From: Leptasterias polaris
Taxonomy: Eukaryota; Echinodermata; Asteroidea; Forcipulatida; Asteriidae
Assembly: GCA_037783415.1 (NCBI GenBank)
Contig: JAZGTN010000071.1
Location: 4,533,501 to 4,597,500, forward strand
Length of the DNA stretch: 64,000 nucleotides
Direction of reading: 5' to 3'
Below the pieces are notes generated by a model. The model made no database searches. It saw only the letters and a program-made list of their open reading frames with translations, and was not told the origin of the DNA. Positions 20,866 to 34,728 of this stretch are shown here, one piece after another. A program made the position numbers and the translations under genes. How positions within the stretch are numbered: position 1 is the first letter of the stretch; the number at the start of each line of letters is the position of its first letter.

Positions 20866-21980
20866 AAGTGAGTGGAACCACCTTGGTTTCTACTGTGACA
20901 AAGGTGACGACTGGACCCTCATTCACAACAGAAGAAGTGAAAACCACCACTATTACTACTCCTGCTGGAGAGCAGCTGACAACCACTACATCCTTGCCTC
21001 TTGTGTCAACCACACCAGGCAAGTAGCTCAGGAATTTTTTCCTAGACAGTGTGAGTCAGAACCCAGTTTGCAATGGATATGTTTGACAATTTGTGTACTT
21101 CTTATCTCACAGGATACTGCCTTGAATCAATGGACGAAGAAGGACTGGAGGCAAGCCGCAGCGCTGAAGGCAACTCTAGCTTGGACGGCGTGACTGGTTT
21201 GTGGACTGTATCAACACCAGTTACAGACAACAGAGAGAAGACACCAAAACTTCTCTCTGAATATACAAAACCGTCAGTTGTCAAGGGAATCCGATTGAAG
21301 TTGGTGACAGACATTGTTGAAGGCTTGACATTGGGACCTGTGGAAGTCAGATTTATCTTCTCTTCAAAGGGTCCCGGTGATGAAAAGTTCACTGAGGTTG
21401 CCGATCCAAAAACAAAAGAAGTGGTAAGCCCTTTTGAAATGTTTTTAAATGATTTATATGTGGTGATTTAATTAGTTTTTTTATTTGACATTTGTGTCTT
21501 TTTGATTGACTAAAAACTTAACTTTATTGCCCTCTGAAGATCAAGAAAGTGACGCTTGAGCCAGAGGTTCCAGTGATGTCCCTCCTCCCTGAAAGTGCTC
21601 CTTTGCAAGATGTGACAAGCGTGCGTGTTGAAGTTGTAGGAGTTTCCGGTGCCAATAAAACCACATTAGATGTGGACATTCTAGGCTGTTCAAAGGGTAA
21701 GACTTTTGATTTGATGTTATTCTTTAAACAAAAATGCAGGCTTGATTTCCTTTATTTTGATTGGGGGTTCATCGATGGAGATATGAGAACATGTTTTTTT
21801 TTCCCCCCTCTTGTACAGAAGTTTCAACAACAAGCAGTCCTGTCAGTGACCAGATCAAGACAACCTTACCAAGCAAGGTCAAAGTAACTACAGTAAATGT
21901 TGTTACTTCACCTGTTGGGATCACCACTGAGGAAACAACAACTGTTAAAACAACATCTCCACCAAAAGTCACAACAGAAG
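20866..21980 (+). CDS. Array unit 10 (exons A-D)
   Basis: Exons A 20866-21018, B 21113-21423, C 21540-21696, D 21819-21980. Consensus protein, with the synonymous gtgcgt codon in C. Partner is unit 21. Confidence 0.87.
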
Positions 21981-22125
21981 GTGAGGGTATTATGTCATTT
22001 ATTTGAAATCTGTCAGTATTTTCCTTTTCCTTTTCTTCCTTTTTGTGGGGGTGGAGGAAGTTCAAAATCAAGTGTTATTGTGAGGTACTTTTGTTTCTTA
22101 ATTAACTCTTGTTGGTTGTTTCCAG

Positions 22126-23240
22126 AAGTGAGTGGAACCACCTTGGTTTCTACTGTGACAAAGGTGACGACTGGACCCTCATTCACAACAGAAGAAGTGA
22201 AAACCACCACTATTACTACTCCTGCTGGAGAGCAGCTGACAACCACTACATCCTTGCCTCTTGTGTCAACCACACCAGGCAAGTAGCTCAGGAATTTTTT
22301 CCTAGACAGTGTGAGTCAGAACCCAGTTTGCAATGGATATGTTTGACAATTTGTGTACTTCTTATCTCACAGGATACTGCCTTGAATCAATGGACGAAGA
22401 AGGACTGGAGGCAAGCCGCAGCGCTGAAGGCAACTCTAGCTTGGACGGCGTGACTGGTTTGTGGACTGTATCAACACCAGTTACAGACAACAGAGAGAAG
22501 ACACCAAAACTTCTCTCTGAATATACAAAACCGTCAGTTGTCAAGGGAATCCGATTGAAGTTGGTGACAGACATTGTTGAAGGCTTGACATTGGGACCTG
22601 TGGAAGTCAGATTTATCTTCTCTTCAAAGGGTCCCGGTGATGAAAAGTTCACTGAGGTTGCCGATCCAAAGACAAAAGAAGTGGTAAGCCCTTTTGAAAT
22701 GTTTTTAAATGATTTATATGTGGTGATTTAATTAGTTTTTTTATTTGACATTTCTGTCTTTTTGATTGACTAAAAACTTAACTTTATTGCCCTCTGAAGA
22801 TCAAGAAAGTGACGCTTGAGCCAGAGGTTCCAGTGATGTCCCTCCTCCCTGAAAGTGCTCCTTTGCAAGATGTGACAAGCGTTCGTGTTGAAGTTGTAGG
22901 AGTTTCCGGTGCCAATAAAACCACATTAGATGTGGACATTCTAGGCTGTTCAAAGGGTAAGACTTTTGATTTGATGTTATTCTTTAAACAAAAATGCAGG
23001 CTTGATTTCCTTTATTTTGATTGGGGGTTCATCGATGGAGATATGAGAACATGTTTTTTTTTCCCCCCTCTTGTACAGAAGTTTCAACAACAAGCAGTCC
23101 TGTCAGTGACCAGATCAAGACAACCTTACCAAGCAAGGTCAAAGTAACTACAGTAAATGTTGTTACTTCACCTGTTGGGATAACCACTGAGGAAACAACA
23201 ACTGTTAAAACAACATCTCCACCAAAAGTCACAACAGAAG
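22126..23240 (+). CDS. Array unit 11 (exons A-D)
   Basis: Exons A 22126-22278, B 22373-22683, C 22800-22956, D 23079-23240. Differs from its partner, unit 22, at two nearby bases (22671 and 22696). Confidence 0.87.
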
Positions 23241-23385
23241 GTGAGGGTATTATGTCATTTATTTGAAATCTATCAGTATTTTCCTTTTCCTTTTCTTCCT
23301 TTTTGTGGGGGTGGAGGAAGTTCAAAATCAAGTGTTATTGTGAGGTACTTTTGTTTCTTAATTAACTCTTGTTGGTTGTTTCCAG

Positions 23386-24500
23386 AAGTGAGTGGAACCA
23401 CCTTGGTTTCTACTGTGACAAAGGTGACGACTGGACCCTCATTCACAACAGAAGAAGTGAAAACCACCACTATTACTACTCCTGCTGGAGAGCAGCTGAC
23501 AACCACTACATCCTTGCCTCTTGTGTCAACCACACCAGGCAAGTAGCTCAGGAATTTTTTCCTAGACAGTGCGAGTCAGAACCCAGTTTGCAATGGATAT
23601 GTTTGACAATTTGTGTACTTCTTATCTCACAGGATACTGCCTTGAATCAATGGACGAAGAAGGACTGGAGGCAAGCCGCAGCGCTGAAGGCAACTCTAGC
23701 TTAGACGGCGTGACTGGTTTGTGGACTGTATCAACACCAGTTACAGACAACAGAGAGAAGACACCAAAACTTCTCTCTGAATATACAAAACCGTCAGTTG
23801 TCAAGGGAATCCGATTGAAGTTGGTGACAGACATTGTTGAAGGCTTGACATTGGGACCTGTGGAAGTCAGATTTATCTTCTCTTCAAAGGGTCCCGGTGA
23901 TGAAAAGTTCACTGAGGTTGCCGATCCAAAGACAAAAGAAGTGGTAAGCCCTTTTGAAATGTTTTTAAATGATTTATATGTGGTGATTTAATTAGTTTTT
24001 TTATTTGACATTTGTGTCTTTTTGATTGACTAAAAACTTAACTTTATTGCCCTCTCAAGATCAAGAAAGTGACGCTTGAGCCAGAGGTTCCAGTGATGTC
24101 CCTCCTCCCTGAAAGTGCTCCTTTGCAAGATGTGACAAGCGTTCGTGTTGAAGTTGTAGGAGTTTCCGGTGCCAATAAAACCACATTAGATGTGGACATT
24201 CTAGGCTGTTCAAAGGGTAAGACTTTTGATTTGATGTTATTCTTTAAACAAAAATGCAGGCTTGATTTCCTTTATTTTGATTGGGGGTTCATCGATGGAG
24301 ATATGAGAACATGGTTTTTTTTCCCCCCTCTTGTACAGAAGTTTCAACAACAAGCAGTCCTGTCAGTGACCAGATCAAGACAACCTTACCAAGCAAGGTC
24401 AAAGTAACTACAGTAAATGTTGTTACTTCACCTGTTGGGATAACCACTGAGGAAACAACAACTGTTAAAACAACATCTCCACCAAAAGTCACAACAGAAG
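23386..24500 (+). CDS. Array unit 12 (exons A-D)
   Basis: Exons A 23386-23538, B 23633-23943, C 24060-24216, D 24339-24500. The A-B intron has cagtgcgagtc (t to c), recurring only in its partner, unit 23. Confidence 0.87.
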
Positions 24501-24645
24501 GTGAGGGTATTATGTCATTTATTTGAAATCTGTCAGTATTTTCCTTTTCCTTTTCTTCCTTTTTGTGGGGGTGGAGGAAGTTCAAAATCAAGTGTTATTG
24601 TGAGGTACTTTTGTTTCTTAATTAACTCTTGTTGGTTGTTTCCAG

Positions 24646-25762
24646 AAGTGAGTGGAACCACCTTGGTTTCTACTGTGACAAAGGTGACGACTGGACCCTC
24701 ATTCACAACAGAAGAAGTGAAAACCACCACTATTACTACTCCTGCTGGAGAGCAGCTGACAACCACTACATCCTTGCCTCTTGTGTCAACCACACTAGGC
24801 AAGTAGCTCAGGAATTTTTCCTAGACAGTGTGAGTCAGAAGCCAGTTTGCAATGGATATGTTTGACAATTTGTGTACTTCTTATCTCACAGGATACTGCC
24901 TTGAATCAATGGACGAAGAAGGACTGGAGGCAAGCCGCAGCGCTGAAGGCAACTCTAGCTTAGACGGCGTGACTGGTTTGTGGACTGTATCAACACCAGT
25001 TACAGACAACAGAGAGAAGACACCAAAACTTCTCTCTGAATATACAAAACCGTCAGTTGTCAAGGGAATCCGATTGAAGTTGGTGACAGACATTGTTGAA
25101 GGCTTGACATTGGGACCTGTGGAAGTCAGATTTATCTTCTCTTCAAAGGGTCCCGGTGATGAAAAGTTCACTGAGGTTGCCGATCCAAAGACAAAAGAAG
25201 TGGTAAGCCCTTTTGAAATGTTTTTAAATGATTTATATGTGGTGATTTAATTAGTTTTTTTATTTGACATTTGTGTCTTTTTGATTGACTAAAAACTTAA
25301 CTTTATTGCCCTCTCAAGATCAAGAAAGTGACGCTTGAGCCAGAGGTTCCAGTGATGTCCCTCCTCCCTGAAAGTGCTCCTTTGCAAGATGTGACAAGCG
25401 TTCGTGTTGAAGTTGTAGGAGTTTCCGGTGCCAATAAAACCACATTAGATGTGGACATTCTAGGCTGTTCAAAGGGTAAGACTTTTGATTTGATGTTATT
25501 CTTTAAACAAAAATGCAGGCTTGATTTCCTTTATTTTGATTGGGGGTTCATCGATGGAGATATGAGAACATGGTTTTTTTTTCCCCCTCTTGTACAGAAG
25601 TTTCAACAACAACAAGCAGTCCTGTCAGTGACCAGATCAAGACAACCTTACCAAGCAAGGTCAAAGTAACTACAGTAAATGTTGTTACTTCACCTGTTGG
25701 GATAACCACTGAGGAAACAACAACTGTTAAAACAACATCTCCACCAAAAGTCACAACAGAAG
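24646..25762 (+). CDS. Array unit 13 (exons A-D)
   Basis: Exons A 24646-24798, B 24892-25202, C 25319-25475, D 25598-25762 (long). Copy of unit 2, including the TTLG end of exon A. Confidence 0.87.
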
Positions 25763-25907
25763 GTGAGGGTATTATGTCATTTATTTGAAATCTGTCAGTA
25801 TTTTCCTTTTCCTTTTCTTCCTTTTTGTGGGGGTGGAGGAAGTTCAAAATCAAGTGTTATTGTGAGGTACTTTTGTTTCTTAATTAACTCTTGTTGGTTG
25901 TTTCCAG

Positions 25908-27020
25908 AAGTGAGTGGAACCACCTTGGTTTCTACTGTGACAAAGGTGACGACTGGACCCTCATTCACAACAGAAGAAGTGAAAACCACCACTATTACTA
26001 CTCCTGCTGGAGAGCAGCTGACAACCACTACATCCTTGCCTCTTGTGTCAACCACACCAGGCAAGTAGCTCAGGAATTTTTCCTAGACAGTGTGAGTCAG
26101 AACCCAGTTTGCAATGGATATGTTTGACAATTTGTGTACTTCTTATCTCACAGGATACTGCCTTGAATCAATGGACGAAGAAGGACTGGAGGCAAGCCGC
26201 AGCGCTGAAGGCAACTCTAGCTTAGACGGCGTGACTGGTTTGTGGACTGTATCAACACCAGTTACAGACAACAGAGAGAAGACACCAAAACTTCTCTCTG
26301 AATATACAAAACCGTCAGTTGTCAAGGGAATCCGATTGAAGTTGGTGACAGACATTGTTGAAGGCTTGACATTGGGACCTGTGGAAGTCAGATTTATCTT
26401 CTCTTCAAAGGGTCCCAGTGATGAAAAGTTCACTGAGGTCGCCGATCCAAAGACAAAAGAAGTGGTAAGCCCTTTTGAAATGTTTTTAAATGATTTATAT
26501 GTGGTGATTTAATTAGTTTTTTTATTTGACATTTGTGTCTTTTTGATTGACTAAAAACTTAACTTTATTGCCCTCTCAAGATCAAGAAAGTGACGCTTGA
26601 GCCAGAGGTTCCAGTGATGTCCCTCCTCCCTGAAAGTGCTCCTTTGCAAGATGTGACAAGCGTTCGTGTTGAAGTTGTAGGAGTTTCCGGTGCCAATAAA
26701 ACCACATTAGATGTGGACATTCTAGGCTGTTCAAAGGGTAAGACTTTTGATTTGATGTTATTCTTTAAACAAAAATGCAGGCTTGATATCCTTTATTTTG
26801 ATTGGAGGTTCATTGATGGAGATATGAGAACATAGTTTTTTCCCCCCCTCTTGTACAGAAGTTTCAACAACAAGCAGTCCTGTCAGTGACCAGATCAAGA
26901 CAACCTTACCAAGCAAGGTCAAAGTAACTACAGTAAATGTTGTTACTTCACCTATTGGGATCACCACTGAGGAAACAACAACTGTTAAAACAACATCTCC
27001 ACCAAAAGTCACAACAGAAG
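25908..27020 (+). CDS. Array unit 14 (exons A-D)
   Basis: Exons A 25908-26060, B 26154-26464, C 26581-26737, D 26859-27020. Copy of unit 3 with GPSDEK. Confidence 0.87.
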
Positions 27021-27165
27021 GTGAGGGTATTATGTAATTTATTTGAAATCTGTCAGTATTTTCCTTTTCCTTTTCTTCCTTTTTGTGGGGGTGGAGGAAG
27101 TTCAAAATCAAGTGTTATTGTGAGGTACTTTTGTTTCTTAATTAACTCTTGTTGGTTGTTTCCAG

Positions 27166-28280
27166 AAGTGAGTGGAACCACCTTGGTTTCTACTGTGACA
27201 AAGGTGACGACTGGACCCTCATTCACAACAGAAGAAGTGAAAACCACCACTATTACTACTCCTGCTGGAGAGCAGCTGACAACCACTACATCCTTGCCTC
27301 TTGTGTCAACCACACCAGGCAAGTAGCTCAGGAATTTATTCCTAGACAGTGTGAGTCAGAACCCAGTTTGCAATGGATATGTTTGACAATTTGTGTACTT
27401 CTTATCTCACAGGATACTGCCTTGAATCAATGGACGAAGAAGGACTGGAGGCAAGCCGCAGCGCTGAAGGCAACTCTAGCTTGGACGGCGTGACTGGTTT
27501 GTGGACTGTATCAACACCAGTTACAGACAACAGAGAGAAGACACCAAAACTTCTCTCTGAATATACAAAACCGTCAGTTGTCAAGGGAATCCGATTGAAG
27601 TTGGTGACAGACATTGTTGAAGGCTTGACATTGGGACCTGTGGAAGTCAGATTTATCTTCTCTTCAAAGGGTCCCGGTGATGAAAAGTTCACTGAGGTTG
27701 CCGATCCAAAAACAAAAGAAGTGGTAAGCCCTTTTGAAATGTTTTTAAATGATTTATATGTGGTGATTTAATTAGTTTTTTTATTTGACATTTGTGTCTT
27801 TTTGATTGACTAAAAACTTAACTTTATTGCCCTCTCAAGATCAAGAAAGTGACGCTTGAGCCAGAGGTTCCAGTGATGTCCCTCCTCCCTGAAAGTGCTC
27901 CTTTGCAAGATGTGACAAGCGTTCGTGTTGAAGTTGTAGGAGTTTCCGGTGCCAATAAAACCACATTAGATGTGGACATTCTAGGCTGTTCAAAGGGTAA
28001 GACTTTTGATTTGATGTTATTCTTTAAACAAAAATGCAGGCTTGATATCCTTTATTTTGATTGGAGGTTCATCGATGGAGATATGAGAACATAGTTTTTT
28101 TCCCCCCCTCTTGTACAGAAGTTTCAACAACAAGCAGTCCTGTCAGTGACCAGATCAAGACAACCTTACCAAGCAAGGTCAAAGTAACTACAGTAAATGT
28201 TGTTACTTCACCTATTGGGATCACCTCTGAGGAAACAACAACTGTTAAAACAACATCTCCACCAAAAGTCACAACAGAAG
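27166..28280 (+). CDS. Array unit 15 (exons A-D)
   Basis: Exons A 27166-27318, B 27413-27723, C 27840-27996, D 28119-28280. Copy of unit 4 with TSEETT. Confidence 0.87.
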
Positions 28281-28425
28281 GTGAGGGTATTATGTCATTT
28301 ATTTGAAATCTGTCAGTATTTTCCTTTTCCTTTTCTTCCTTTTTGTGGGGGTGGAGGAAGTTCAAAATCAAGTGTTATTGTGAGGTACTTTTGTTTCTTA
28401 ATTAACTCTTGTTGGTTGTTTCCAG

Positions 28426-29543
28426 AAGTGAGTGGAACCACCTTGGTTTCTACTGTGACAAAGGTGACGACTGGACCCTCATTCACAACAGAAGAAGTGA
28501 AAACCACCACTATTACTACTCCTGCTGGAGAGCAGCTGACAACCACTACATCCTTGCCTCTTGTGTCAACCACACCAGGCAAGTAGCTCAGGAATTTTTT
28601 CCTAGACAGTGTGAGTCAGAACCCAGTTTGCAATGGATATGTTTGACAATTTGTGTACTTCTTATCTCACAGGATACTGCCTTGAATCAATGGACGAAGA
28701 AGGACTGGAGGCAAGCCGCAGCGCTGAAGGCAACTCTAGCTTGGACGGCGTGACTGGTTTGTGGACTGTATCAACACCAGTTACAGACAACAGAGAGAAG
28801 ACACCAAAACTTCTCTCTGAATATACAAAACCGTCAGTTGTCAAGGGAATCCGATTGAAGTTGGTGACAGACATTGTTGAAGGCTTGACATTGGGACCTG
28901 TGGAAGTCAGATTTATCTTCTCTTCAAAGGGTCCCGGTGATGAAAAGTTCACTGAGGTTGCCGATCCAAAAACAAAAGAAGTGGTAAGCCCTTTTGAAAT
29001 GTTTTTAAATGATTTATATGTGGTGATTTAATTAGTTTTTTTATTTGACATTTGTGTCTTTTTGATTGACTAAAAACTTAACTTTATTGCCCTCTCAAGA
29101 TCAAGAAAGTGACGCTTGAGCCAGAGGTTCCAGTGATGTCCCTCCTCCCTGAAAGTGCTCCTTTGCAAGATGTGACAAGCGTGCATGTTGAAGTTGTAGG
29201 AGTTTCCGGTGCCAATAAAACCACATTAGATGTGGACATTCTAGGCTGTTCAAAGGGTAAGACCTTTGATTTGATGTTATTCTTTAAACACAAATGCAGG
29301 CTTGATTTCCTTTATTTTGATTGGGGGTTCATCGATGGATATATGAGAACATGTTTTTTTTTTCCCCCTCTTGTACAGAAGTTTCAACAACAACAAGCAG
29401 TCCTGTCAGTGACCAGATCAAGACAACCTTACCAAGCAAGGTCAAAGTAACTACAGTAAATGTTGTTACTTCACCTGTTGGGATCACCACTGAGGAAACA
29501 ACAACTGTTAAAACAACATCTCCACCAAAAGTCACAACAGAAG
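28426..29543 (+). CDS. Array unit 16 (exons A-D)
   Basis: Exons A 28426-28578, B 28673-28983, C 29100-29256, D 29379-29543 (long). Copy of unit 5 with TSVHVEV. Confidence 0.87.
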
Positions 29544-29688
29544 GTGAGGGTATTATGTCATTTATTTGAAATCTATCAGTATTTTCCTTTTCCTTTTCTT
29601 CCTTTTTGTGGGGGTGGAGGAAGTTCAAAATCAAGTGTTATTGTGAGGTACTTTTGTTTCTTAATTAACTCTTGTTGGTTGTTTCCAG

Positions 29689-30803
29689 AAGTGAGTGGAA
29701 CCACCTTGGTTTCTACTGTGACAAAGGTGACGACTGGACCCTCATTCACAACAGAAGAAGTGAAAACCACCACTATTACTACTCCTGCTGGAGAGCAGCT
29801 GACAACCACTACATCCTTGCCTCTTGTGTCAACCACACCAGGCAAGTAGCTCAGGAATTTTTTCCTAGACAGTGTGAGTCAGAACCCAGTTTGCAATGGA
29901 TATGTTTGACAATTTGTGTACTTCTTATCTCACAGGATACTGCCTTGAATCAATGGACGAAGAAGGACTGGAGGCAAGCCGCAGCGCTGAAGGCAACTCT
30001 AGCTTAGACGGCGTGACTGGTTTGTGGACTGTATCAACACCAGTTACAGACAACAGAGAGAAGACACCAAAACTTCTCTCTGAATATACAAAACCGTCAG
30101 TTGTCAAGGGAATCCGATTGAAGTTGGTGACAGACATTGTTGAAGGCTTGACATTGGGACCTGTGGAAGTCAGATTTATCTTCTCTTCAAAGGGTCCCGG
30201 TGATGAAAAGTTCACTGAGGTCGCCGATCCAAAAACAAAAGAAGTGGTAAGCCCTTTTGAAATGTTTTTAAATGATTTATATGTGGTGATTTAATTAGTT
30301 TTTTTATTTGACATTTGTGTCTTTTTGATTGACTAAAAACTTAACTTTATTGCCCTCTCAAGATCAAGAAAGTGACGCTTGAGCCAGAGGTTCCAGTGAT
30401 GTCCCTCCTCCCTGAAAGTGCTCCTTTGGAAGATGTGACAAGCGTTCGTGTTGAAGTTGTAGGAGTTTCCGGTGCCAATAAAACCACATTAGATGTGGAC
30501 ATTCTAGGCTGTTCAAAGGGTAAGACTTTTGATTTGATGTTATTCTTTAAACAAAAATGCAGGCTTGATTTCCTTTATTTTGATTGGGGGTTCATCGATG
30601 GAGATATGAGAACATGTTTTGTTTCCCCCCCTCTTGTACAGAAGTTTCAACAACAAGCAGTCCTGTCAGTGACCAGATCAAGACAACCTTACCAAGCAAG
30701 GTCAAAGTAACTACAGTAAATGTTGTTACTTCACCTATTGGGATCACCACTGAGGAAACAACAACTGTTAAAACAACATCTCCACCAAAAGTCACAACAG
30801 AAG
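29689..30803 (+). CDS. Array unit 17 (exons A-D)
   Basis: Exons A 29689-29841, B 29936-30246, C 30363-30519, D 30642-30803. Copy of unit 6 with APLEDV. Confidence 0.87.
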
Positions 30804-30948
30804 GTGAGGGTATTATGTCATTTATTTGAAATCTGTCAGTATTTTCCTTTTCCTTTTCTTCCTTTTTGTGGGGGTGGAGGAAGTTCAAAATCAAGTGTTA
30901 TTGTGAGGTACTTTTGTTTCTTAATTAACTCTTGTTGGTTGTTTCCAG

Positions 30949-32063
30949 AAGTGAGTGGAACCACCTTGGTTTCTACTGTGACAAAGGTGACGACTGGACC
31001 CTCATTCACAACAGAAGAAGTGAAAACCACCACTATTACTACTCCTGCTGGAGAGCAGCTGACAACCACTACATCCTTGCCTCTTGTGTCAACCACACCA
31101 GGCAAGTAGCTCAGGAATTTTTTCCTAGACAGTGTGAGTCAGAACCCAGTTTGCAATGGATATGTTTGACAATTTGTGTACTTCTTATCTCACAGGATAC
31201 TGCCTTGAATCAATGGACGAAGAAGGACTGGAGGCAAGCCGCAGCGCTGAAGGCAACTCTAGCTTGGACGGCGTGACTGGTTTGTGGACTGTATCAACAC
31301 CAGTTACAGACAACAGAGAGAAGACACCAAAACTTCTCTCTGAATATACAAAACCGTCAGTTGTCAAGGGAATCCGATTGAAGTTGGTGACAGACATTGT
31401 TGAAGGCTTGACATTGGGACCTGTGGAAGTCAGATTTATCTTCTCTTCAAAGGGTCCCGGTGATGAAAAGTTCACTGAGGTTGCCGATCCAAAAACAAAA
31501 GAAGTGGTAAGCCCTTTTAAAATGTTTTTAAATGATTTATATGTGGTGATTTAATTAGTTTTTTTATTTGACATTTCTGTCTTTTTGATTGACTAAAAAC
31601 TTAACTTTATTGCCCTCTGAAGATCAAGAAAGTGACGCTTGAGCCAGAGGTTCCAGTGATGTCCCTCCTCCCTGAAAGTGCTCCTTTGCAAGATGTGACA
31701 AGCGTTCGTGTTGAAGTTGTAGGAGTTTCCGGTGCCAATAAAACCACATTAGATGTGGACATTCTAGGCTGTTCAAAGGGTAAGACTTTTGATTTGATGT
31801 TATTCTTTAAACAAAAATGCAGGCTTGATTTCCTTTATTTTGATTGGGGGTTCATCGATGGAGATATGAGAACATGTTTTTTTTCCCCCCCTCTTGTACA
31901 GAAGTTTCAACAACAAGCAGTCCTGTCAGTGACCAGATCAAGACAACCTTACCAAGCAAGGTCAAAGTAACTACAGTAAATGTTGTTACTTCACCTGTTG
32001 GGATAACCACTGAGGAAACAACAACTGTTAAAACAACATCTCCACCAAAAGTCACAACAGAAG
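30949..32063 (+). CDS. Array unit 18 (exons A-D)
   Basis: Exons A 30949-31101, B 31196-31506, C 31623-31779, D 31902-32063. Copy of unit 7. Confidence 0.87.
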
Positions 32064-32208
32064 GTGAGGGTATTATGTCATTTATTTGAAATCTATCAGT
32101 ATTTTCCTTTTCCTTTTCTTCCTTTTTGTGGGGGTGGAGGAAGTTCAAAATCAAGTGTTATTGTGAGGTACTTTTGTTTCTTAATTAACTCTTGTTGGTT
32201 GTTTCCAG

Positions 32209-33323
32209 AAGTGAGTGGAACCACCTTGGTTTCTACTGTGACAAAGGTGACGACTGGACCCTCATTCACAACAGAAGAAGTGAAAACCACCACTATTACT
32301 ACTCCTGCTGGAGAGCAGCTGACAACCACTACATCCTTGCCTCTTGTGTCAACCACACCAGGCAAGTAGCTCAGGAATTTTTTCCTAGACAGTGTGAGTC
32401 AGAACCCAGTTTGCAATGGATATGTTTGACAATTTGTGTACTTCTTATCTCACAGGATACTGCCTTGAATCAATGGACGAAGAAGGACTGGAGGCAAGCC
32501 GCAGCGCTGAAGGCAACTCTAGCTTAGACGGCGTGACTGGTTTGTGGACTGTATCAACACCAGTTACAGACAACAGAGAGAAGACACCAAAACTTCTCTC
32601 TGAATATACAAAACCGTCAGTTGTCAAGGGAATCCGATTGAAGTTGGTGACAGACATTGTTGAAGGCTTGACATTGGGACCTGTGGAAGTCAGATTTATC
32701 TTCTCTTCAAAGGGTCCCGGTGATGAAAAGTTCACTGAGGTTGCCGATCCAAAAACAAAAGAAGTGGTAAGCCCTTTTGAAATGTTTTTAAATGATTTAT
32801 ATGTGGTGATTTAATTAGTTTTTTTATTTGACATTTGTGTCTTTTTGATTGACTAAAAACTTAACTTTATTGCCCTCTCAAGATCAAGAAAGTGACGCTT
32901 GAGCCAGAGGTTCCAGTGATGTCCCTCCTCCCTGAAAGTGCTCCTTTGCAAGATGTGACAAGCGTTCGTGTTGAAGTTGTAGGAGTTTCCGGTGCCAATA
33001 AAACCACATTAGATGTGGACATTCTAGGCTGTTCAAAGGGTAAGACTTTTGATTTGATGTTATTCTTTAAACAAAAATGCAGGCTTGATTTCCTTTATTT
33101 TGATTGGGGGTTCATCGATGGAGATATGAGAACATGTTTTTTTTCCCCCCCTCTTGTACAGAAGTTTCAACAACAAGCAGTCCTGTCAGTGACCAGATCA
33201 AGACAACCTTACCAAGCAAGGTCAAAGTAACTACAGTAAATGTTGTTACTTCACCTGTTGGGATCACCACTGAGGAAACAACAACTGTTAAAACAACATC
33301 TCCACCAAAAGTCACAACAGAAG
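32209..33323 (+). CDS. Array unit 19 (exons A-D)
   Basis: Exons A 32209-32361, B 32456-32766, C 32883-33039, D 33162-33323. Copy of unit 8. Confidence 0.87.
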
Positions 33324-33468
33324 GTGAGGGTATTATGTCATTTATTTGAAATCTGTCAGTATTTTCCTTTTCCTTTTCTTCCTTTTTGTGGGGGTGGAGG
33401 AAGTTCAAAATCAAGTGTTATTGTGAGGTACTTTTGTTTCTTAATTAACTCTTGTTGGTTGTTTCCAG

Positions 33469-34583
33469 AAGTGAGTGGAACCACCTTGGTTTCTACTGTG
33501 ACAAAGGTGACGACTGGACCCTCATTCACAACAGAAGAAGTGAAAACCACCACTATTACTACTCCTGCTGGAGAGCAGCTGACAACCACTACATCCTTGC
33601 CTCTTGTGTCAACCACACCAGGCAAGTAGCTCAGGAATTTTTTCCTAGACAGTGTGAGTCAGAACCCAGTTTGCAATGGATATGTTTGACAATTTGTGTA
33701 CTTCTTATCTCACAGGATACTGCCTTGAATCAATGGACGAAGAAGGACTGGAGGCAAGCCGCAGCGCTGAAGGCAACTCTAGCTTGGACGGCGTGACTGG
33801 TTTGTGGACTGTATCAACACCAGTTACAGACAACAGAGAGAAGACACCAAAACTTCTCTCTGAATATACAAAACCGTCAGTTGTCAAGGGAATCCGATTG
33901 AAGTTGGTGACAGACATTGTTGAAGGCTTGACATTGGGACCTGTGGAAGTCAGATTTATCTTCTCTTCAAAGGGTCCCGGTGATGAAAAGTTCACTGAGG
34001 TTGCCGATCCAAAAACAAAAGAAGTGGTAAGCCCTTTTGAAATGTTTTTAAATGATTTATATGTGGTGATTTAATTAGTTTTTTTATTTGACATTTGTGT
34101 CTTTTTGATTGACTAAAAACTTAACTTTATTGCCCTCTCAAGATCAAGAAAGTGACGCTTGAGCCAGAGGTTCCAGTGATGTCCCTCCTCCCTGAAAGTG
34201 CTCCTTTGGAAGATGTGACAAGCGTTCGTGTTGAAGTTGTAGGAGTTTCCGGTGCCAATAAAACCACATTAGATGTGGACATTCTAGGCTGTTCAAAGGG
34301 TAAGACTTTTGATTTGATGGTATTCTTTAAACAAAAATGCAGGCTTGATTTCCTTTATTTTGATTGGGGGTTCATCGATGGAGATATGAGAACATGTTTT
34401 TTTTCCCCCCCTCTTGTACAGAAGTTTCAACAACAAGCAGTCCTGTCAGTGACCAGATCAAGACAACCTTACCAAGCAAGGTCAAAGTAACTACAGTAAA
34501 TGTTGTTACTTCACCTATTGGGATCACCACTGAGGAAACAACAACTGTTAAAACAACATCTCCACCAAAAGTCACAACAGAAG
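33469..34583 (+). CDS. Array unit 20 (exons A-D)
   Basis: Exons A 33469-33621, B 33716-34026, C 34143-34299, D 34422-34583. Copy of unit 9 with APLEDV. Confidence 0.87.
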
Positions 34584-34728
34584 GTGAGGGTATTATGTCA
34601 TTTATTTGAAATCTGTCAGTATTTTCCTTTTCCTTTTCTTCCTTTTTGTGGGGGTGGAGGAAGTTCAAAAACAAGTGTTATTGTGAGGTACTTTTGTTTC
34701 TTAATTAACTCTTGTTGGTTGTTTCCAG

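Larger units (their letters stand above)
10505..24531 (+). repeat. 13,863-bp tandem duplication, first copy (units 2-12)
   Basis: Unit starts 10783-23386 recur exactly 13,863 bp later, and rare private variants recur at the same shift: the TTLG exon A end, GPSDEK, TSEETTT, TSVHVEV, a g-to-t-distinct intron (ttgatggtat), and cagtgcgagtc. Bases 10505-24531 match 24368-38394. The first differences seen outside are 10504 (g versus t) and 24532 (g versus a). The breakpoint therefore lies in the roughly 160 bp shared by both ends. Confidence 0.92.
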
